This document shows positions 61,087 to 64,000 of a stretch of 64,000 nucleotides of DNA, in pieces. The DNA comes from Cephalopachus bancanus (taxonomy: Eukaryota > Chordata > Mammalia > Primates > Tarsiidae): NCBI GenBank assembly GCA_027257055.1, contig JAPVLO010000182.1:8246001-8310000 (forward strand), written 5' to 3'. The notes below the pieces were generated by a model. It made no database searches. It had not been told where the DNA came from and was given only the letters and a program-made list of their open reading frames with translations. Every line of letters starts with the position of its first letter. Position 1 is the first letter of the stretch. The translations under genes were made by a program, and so were the position numbers.

Positions 61087-61092
61087 TTTATT
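61087..61092 (-). terminator. LTR polyadenylation signal
   Basis: Minus-strand GCCTGAATAAAGACCC, followed by a GT-rich element (CTTGTGTGTTTGC), the normal poly(A) site layout. Confidence 0.75.
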
Positions 61093-61164
61093 CAGGCTCG
61101 AGTCTGGGCTCACGCCCGAAGCAGCAGCTTCAGGGACGAGAGCCCCGATCCAGCATGGCAAGCA

Positions 61165-61174
61165 GTTTTTATAC
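61165..61174 (-). promoter_or_regulatory. LTR TATA box
   Basis: Minus-strand GATGTATAAAAACTGC, about 80 bp before AATAAA, consistent with an R region start just downstream. Antisense to the window's plus strand. Confidence 0.7.
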
Positions 61175-61576
61175 ATCACTACAGAGGGAGGGGAAAGAAC
61201 TTTAAACTTGTTTTTACATGATAGGGTAATTTCTCCTAATGGTTACGGGGGCACTCGGGATTGGTCTGGTCCGCTCAGCTACCTGTGATTGACGGGGAAG
61301 CTGCTAAATGAGCAGAGTGGAATGTCAGATAAGCTAGGTTTAGCAAGCAGGCCGGCTAAGCAAAGGAATGTCCGGGAGGGGTTTATTACTTGACATTCAC
61401 ATACTGCTAGCAGCAGTTGTGGAAGCAATCGGTTATTTTATGAGACAAACAAAAATTAAACTTAACAAAATTCTAAGTACAAACACTGCAAATGACTACA
61501 GTGAACGTGGGGTAGGAATTCATATAGTAATAGTTCTCTTAGAGTTTTTTTTTTAATCTCTTGGGTCTCTCAAAAT

Positions 61577-62640
61577 GTCTCCAGAGGAAGGCTGGGAGTT
61601 GGTGAGATGCCAGAGAGCTTTGCTCTGGGCTGGCTCTGGTTGCTCCAAACCAGCTCCTCTTGGTTGGGCCAAAGTTTTTTCCACCCTCCTGGCAGCCAAC
61701 TCTTTCCATAAATGGAAATTATGAGCCAGATGTCTCCTGGTTGGACTTCTTTGCAGGGCCCAGAGAGTGACTGTCCCCTAAACTTTTGCACTGTTGTTTC
61801 CTTTCTTGCCTTTCCTTAGTCTCAACCTTCTTCCTTTAAAAATTATGGTGGCCTCTTGTAGCAAGCCCACCAGCTGGGCTGCTGGAGGGTCTCAAGGACT
61901 AGAAGGAAGTCACAGGGGCACCACCAAGGGTGAGGCTGTAGTGAGAGGGATACTGCAGCCAGGTGTGGAGGTGTGGCGTTCGCTTTGGTTTGGGTTGCAG
62001 GAAGTCAGTATGACCAGGGCCGGATGACCTCCAAGCTCCAGTCATGGGTATTTCTTCATATCCTTCCCAAAATCTCAAAAGAGAAATGCACTGGCAGGGG
62101 AATGGTCTAGGGGCCTTTGAAGAGAGGGAGTGTGAATTTGGGTTTTTCTTTGAATAGGAAATGGCTTGCACTTGCCCCTGGGTGTCCTGCCAGATTGGCT
62201 ATTAGCAGCTCAGTGCTTTCTTTTGTCCCTCTCCACAGGGCCTCTTAATTTGGCAGCACTGAACATTAGATGGGCTTCAGGAAGTTTGTGAACACCCTGA
62301 GGTGGCATGTGTGTGCTTATTTGGGTATGGGTGTTTTTTTTGGGGGGGAGGAGGCGTAGCTTTGATTAGATTGGCAGAGAGGTCAATGGCCTCAAAGGTG
62401 TTAAGGAACACTGGTGATTTGTCTATGGAAGCAAAAAATTGTTCTGGGGAAGTTTGGTGTGGGAGTTCCTGGTGTAAGCGGGAAATTTTGTCTTTGGGGA
62501 TGAATGCAAGTCAAGGATGGGAACCAGGGGACTTGTTAGAGTTCCCTGGCCTCTATCTCTAGACATCAGGAGAACTTTCATTGTGGGACCTTTAAGAGTG
62601 CTTGTAACATTCACCTTTCCCTACATATTTTTTACACTCT
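61577..62640. other. Unique, no feature seen
   Basis: G+C-moderate unique DNA; frames up to 90 codons on both strands without domains. Confidence 0.5.
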
Positions 62641-64000
62641 GTCTCTTTGCTGTTAAAGCAAAACAGAACAAAGCATTAAGAATCAAACAACCTTAAAAGA
62701 ATGAGAAGACAAGTCATAGACTGGGAGAAATATTTGCAAAAGGCATTTCTTTTTTTTTTTGAGTTGGAGTCTCACTCTGTTGCCCAGGTTTGGAGTGCAG
62801 TGGCACATTTACGGCCACTGCAGCCTTGACCTGCTGGGCTTAGGTGCTCCTTCTGCCTCAGCCTTCCAAGTAGCTGGAACTGTAGGCACACGCCACAACG
62901 CCTGGCTAATTTTTTGATTTATTGTAGAAACGAGGTCTCACCAAGTTGCCCAAGCTGGTCTTGAACCCCTAGGCTCAGGCAATCCTCTCGTCTCGGCCTC
63001 CCAAAGTGCTAGGATGACAGGCTTGAGCCACTGCGCCTGGCCTTGCGAAAGGCATTTCTGATAAAAGACAGTTATCCGAAGTATACGAAGAACTCTTAAT
63101 CAACAATCAGAAAACAAAGAAATGGATTTAAAAACGGGTGAAAGACACCTCAACAAAGAAGATATAGAGATGGCAAGTAAGTGTATGAAAAGATGCTCAG
63201 CATCGTATGTCATCAGAGAATTGTAAACAAAAACAACTGATATACTACAGCACACACCGATTAGAATGGCCAAGATCCAGAACACGGACAACAACAGATA
63301 GTGGTGACAATGTGGAACAACAGGAACTCTCGTTCATTGCTCGTGGAAATGCAAAATGGTGCAGCCGCTTTGGAAGACAGTTTCTTACAAAACTAAACAT
63401 ACTCTTACCATACGATCTAGCAACTTCACTCCTTGGTATTTACCAAAGGAGTTGAAAATGTATGTTTACACAAAAACATGCACATGAATGTTTACAGCGG
63501 TTGTATTCATAATTGCCAAAACAGAGAAGCAACCAAGATGTCCTTCAGTGGATGAATGGATACATAAACTGTGATTTATCCAGACAATGGGCTATTATTC
63601 AGTGCTAACAAGATATGAGCCACCAAACCATGAAAAGAATGGAAGAAACTTACACGCATATTACTAAGTGAAAGACGCCAACCTGAAAAGGCTACATGCT
63701 GTAGGATTCCAACTATATGACAATCTGGAAAAGGCAAAACGATGGAGACAGTAAAAGAATCAGTGGTTGTGAGGGGTTGAGAGGAGGGAGGAATGATGAG
63801 CAGAGCACAGAAGATTTTTAGGGCAGTGAATCTTCTCTGTATAGTGCTGTTATGGTGGAAGCATGTCCTCATATGTTTGCCAAAACCCAGGGGAAGTGCA
63901 ACACCAAGAGTGAACCTTAACATAAACTATGGACTCTGGGTGATAATGATGCGTCCATGTAGATTTACTGATTGAAGCAGATGTGCCACTCTGATGTGGG
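62641..64000 (+). mobile_element. L1M ORF2 end and 3' UTR, split by an Alu
   Basis: Sense L1M text (ACTGGGAGAAATATTTGCAA; GAACTCTTAATCAACAATCA; TTGGTATTTACCAAAGGAGT; GGATGAATGGATACATAAAC; GTTGTGAGGGGTTGAGAGGA). Multiple frameshifts; runs past the window edge. Confidence 0.88.
62751..63042 (-). mobile_element. Alu, older type, in L1M
   Basis: Antisense; target duplication TTGC[A/G]AAAGGCATTTCT at 62734-62750 and 63043-63059. Confidence 0.95.

Larger units (their letters stand above)
61018..61572 (-). mobile_element. Solo ERV1-like LTR, complete, with 4-bp target duplication
   Basis: 555 bp. On the minus strand it runs from TGAGAGACCCAAGAG to TTTGGGTTTAACA (TG...CA). AAAT flanks both sides (61014-61017, 61573-61576). 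U3 has a CCAAT motif and TATA box, R has AATAAA, and U5 has a TTGGTCTCTCGG stretch typical of gammaretrovirus-like LTRs. No internal viral DNA: a solo LTR left by LTR-LTR recombination. Confidence 0.92.

Noticed and set aside
63207..63455. 82-codon plus-strand frame
   Set aside because: A remaining piece of L1M ORF2 with neighbouring frameshifts.

Overview
The window is primate nuclear DNA made almost entirely of interspersed repeats and unannotatable single-copy sequence. About 54 dimeric or partial Alu (7SL-derived) elements cover very roughly a fifth to a quarter of it, and Alus at this density mark a primate. Most younger copies carry changes absent from the usual human consensus: GGCTCAGCCTG instead of GGCTCACGCCTG at the polymerase III A box, CTACAATAAATCAAAAAA as the mid-linker, CCTGAGCCCGCGGGTTCGAGAC, and an end of GAGACTCCAACTC. 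They also lack the GCTAGGCTGACGCC-type right arm I associate with lemur/galago Alus. My best guess is a tarsier. That is inference from remembered subfamilies, not a database match.

Layout. 1-9.4 kb: antisense L1 pieces riddled with Alus, plus an LTR inserted in an L1 at the left edge. 9.4-17.6 kb: Alu clusters, some tandem or nested, separated by G+C-richer unique DNA. 17.6-22.6 kb: two long antisense L1M blocks, one carrying a mariner-like MITE with intact TIRs and TA duplications. 22.6-31.9 kb: the most repeat-poor part, with MIRs, one Tigger-like MITE, an L1 3' end and mostly unique sequence. 31.9-35.5 kb: nested transposons (mariner copies in inverted orientation, an MLT1-like LTR split by a Tigger-type MITE, both hit by Alus). 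36.8-39 kb: old L1/HAL1-like DNA. 39-51 kb: MIR, L2, CR1/L3 and MLT1-like relics, an antisense ERV LTR and a (TTTC)n tract. 51.2-62.6 kb: an L1 3' end, another LTR, a 208-bp direct repeat at the edge of a probable 416-bp insertion, a GT/GC tract and a solo ERV1-like LTR with a 4-bp target duplication. 62.6-64 kb: sense L1M.

I found no protein-coding gene, exon or structural RNA gene that I can support. The open frames are repeat-derived (Alu, L1, mariner, CR1, microsatellite) or lie in unique DNA without recognisable domains or convincing splice signals. The window therefore reads as intergenic or intronic DNA. Its interest is structural: lineage-specific Alu subfamilies, nested insertions that give a relative chronology, and several short local duplications or inversions pointing to template switching. 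Boundaries of old repeats are approximate (about 10-40 bp); those with visible target duplications are close to exact.
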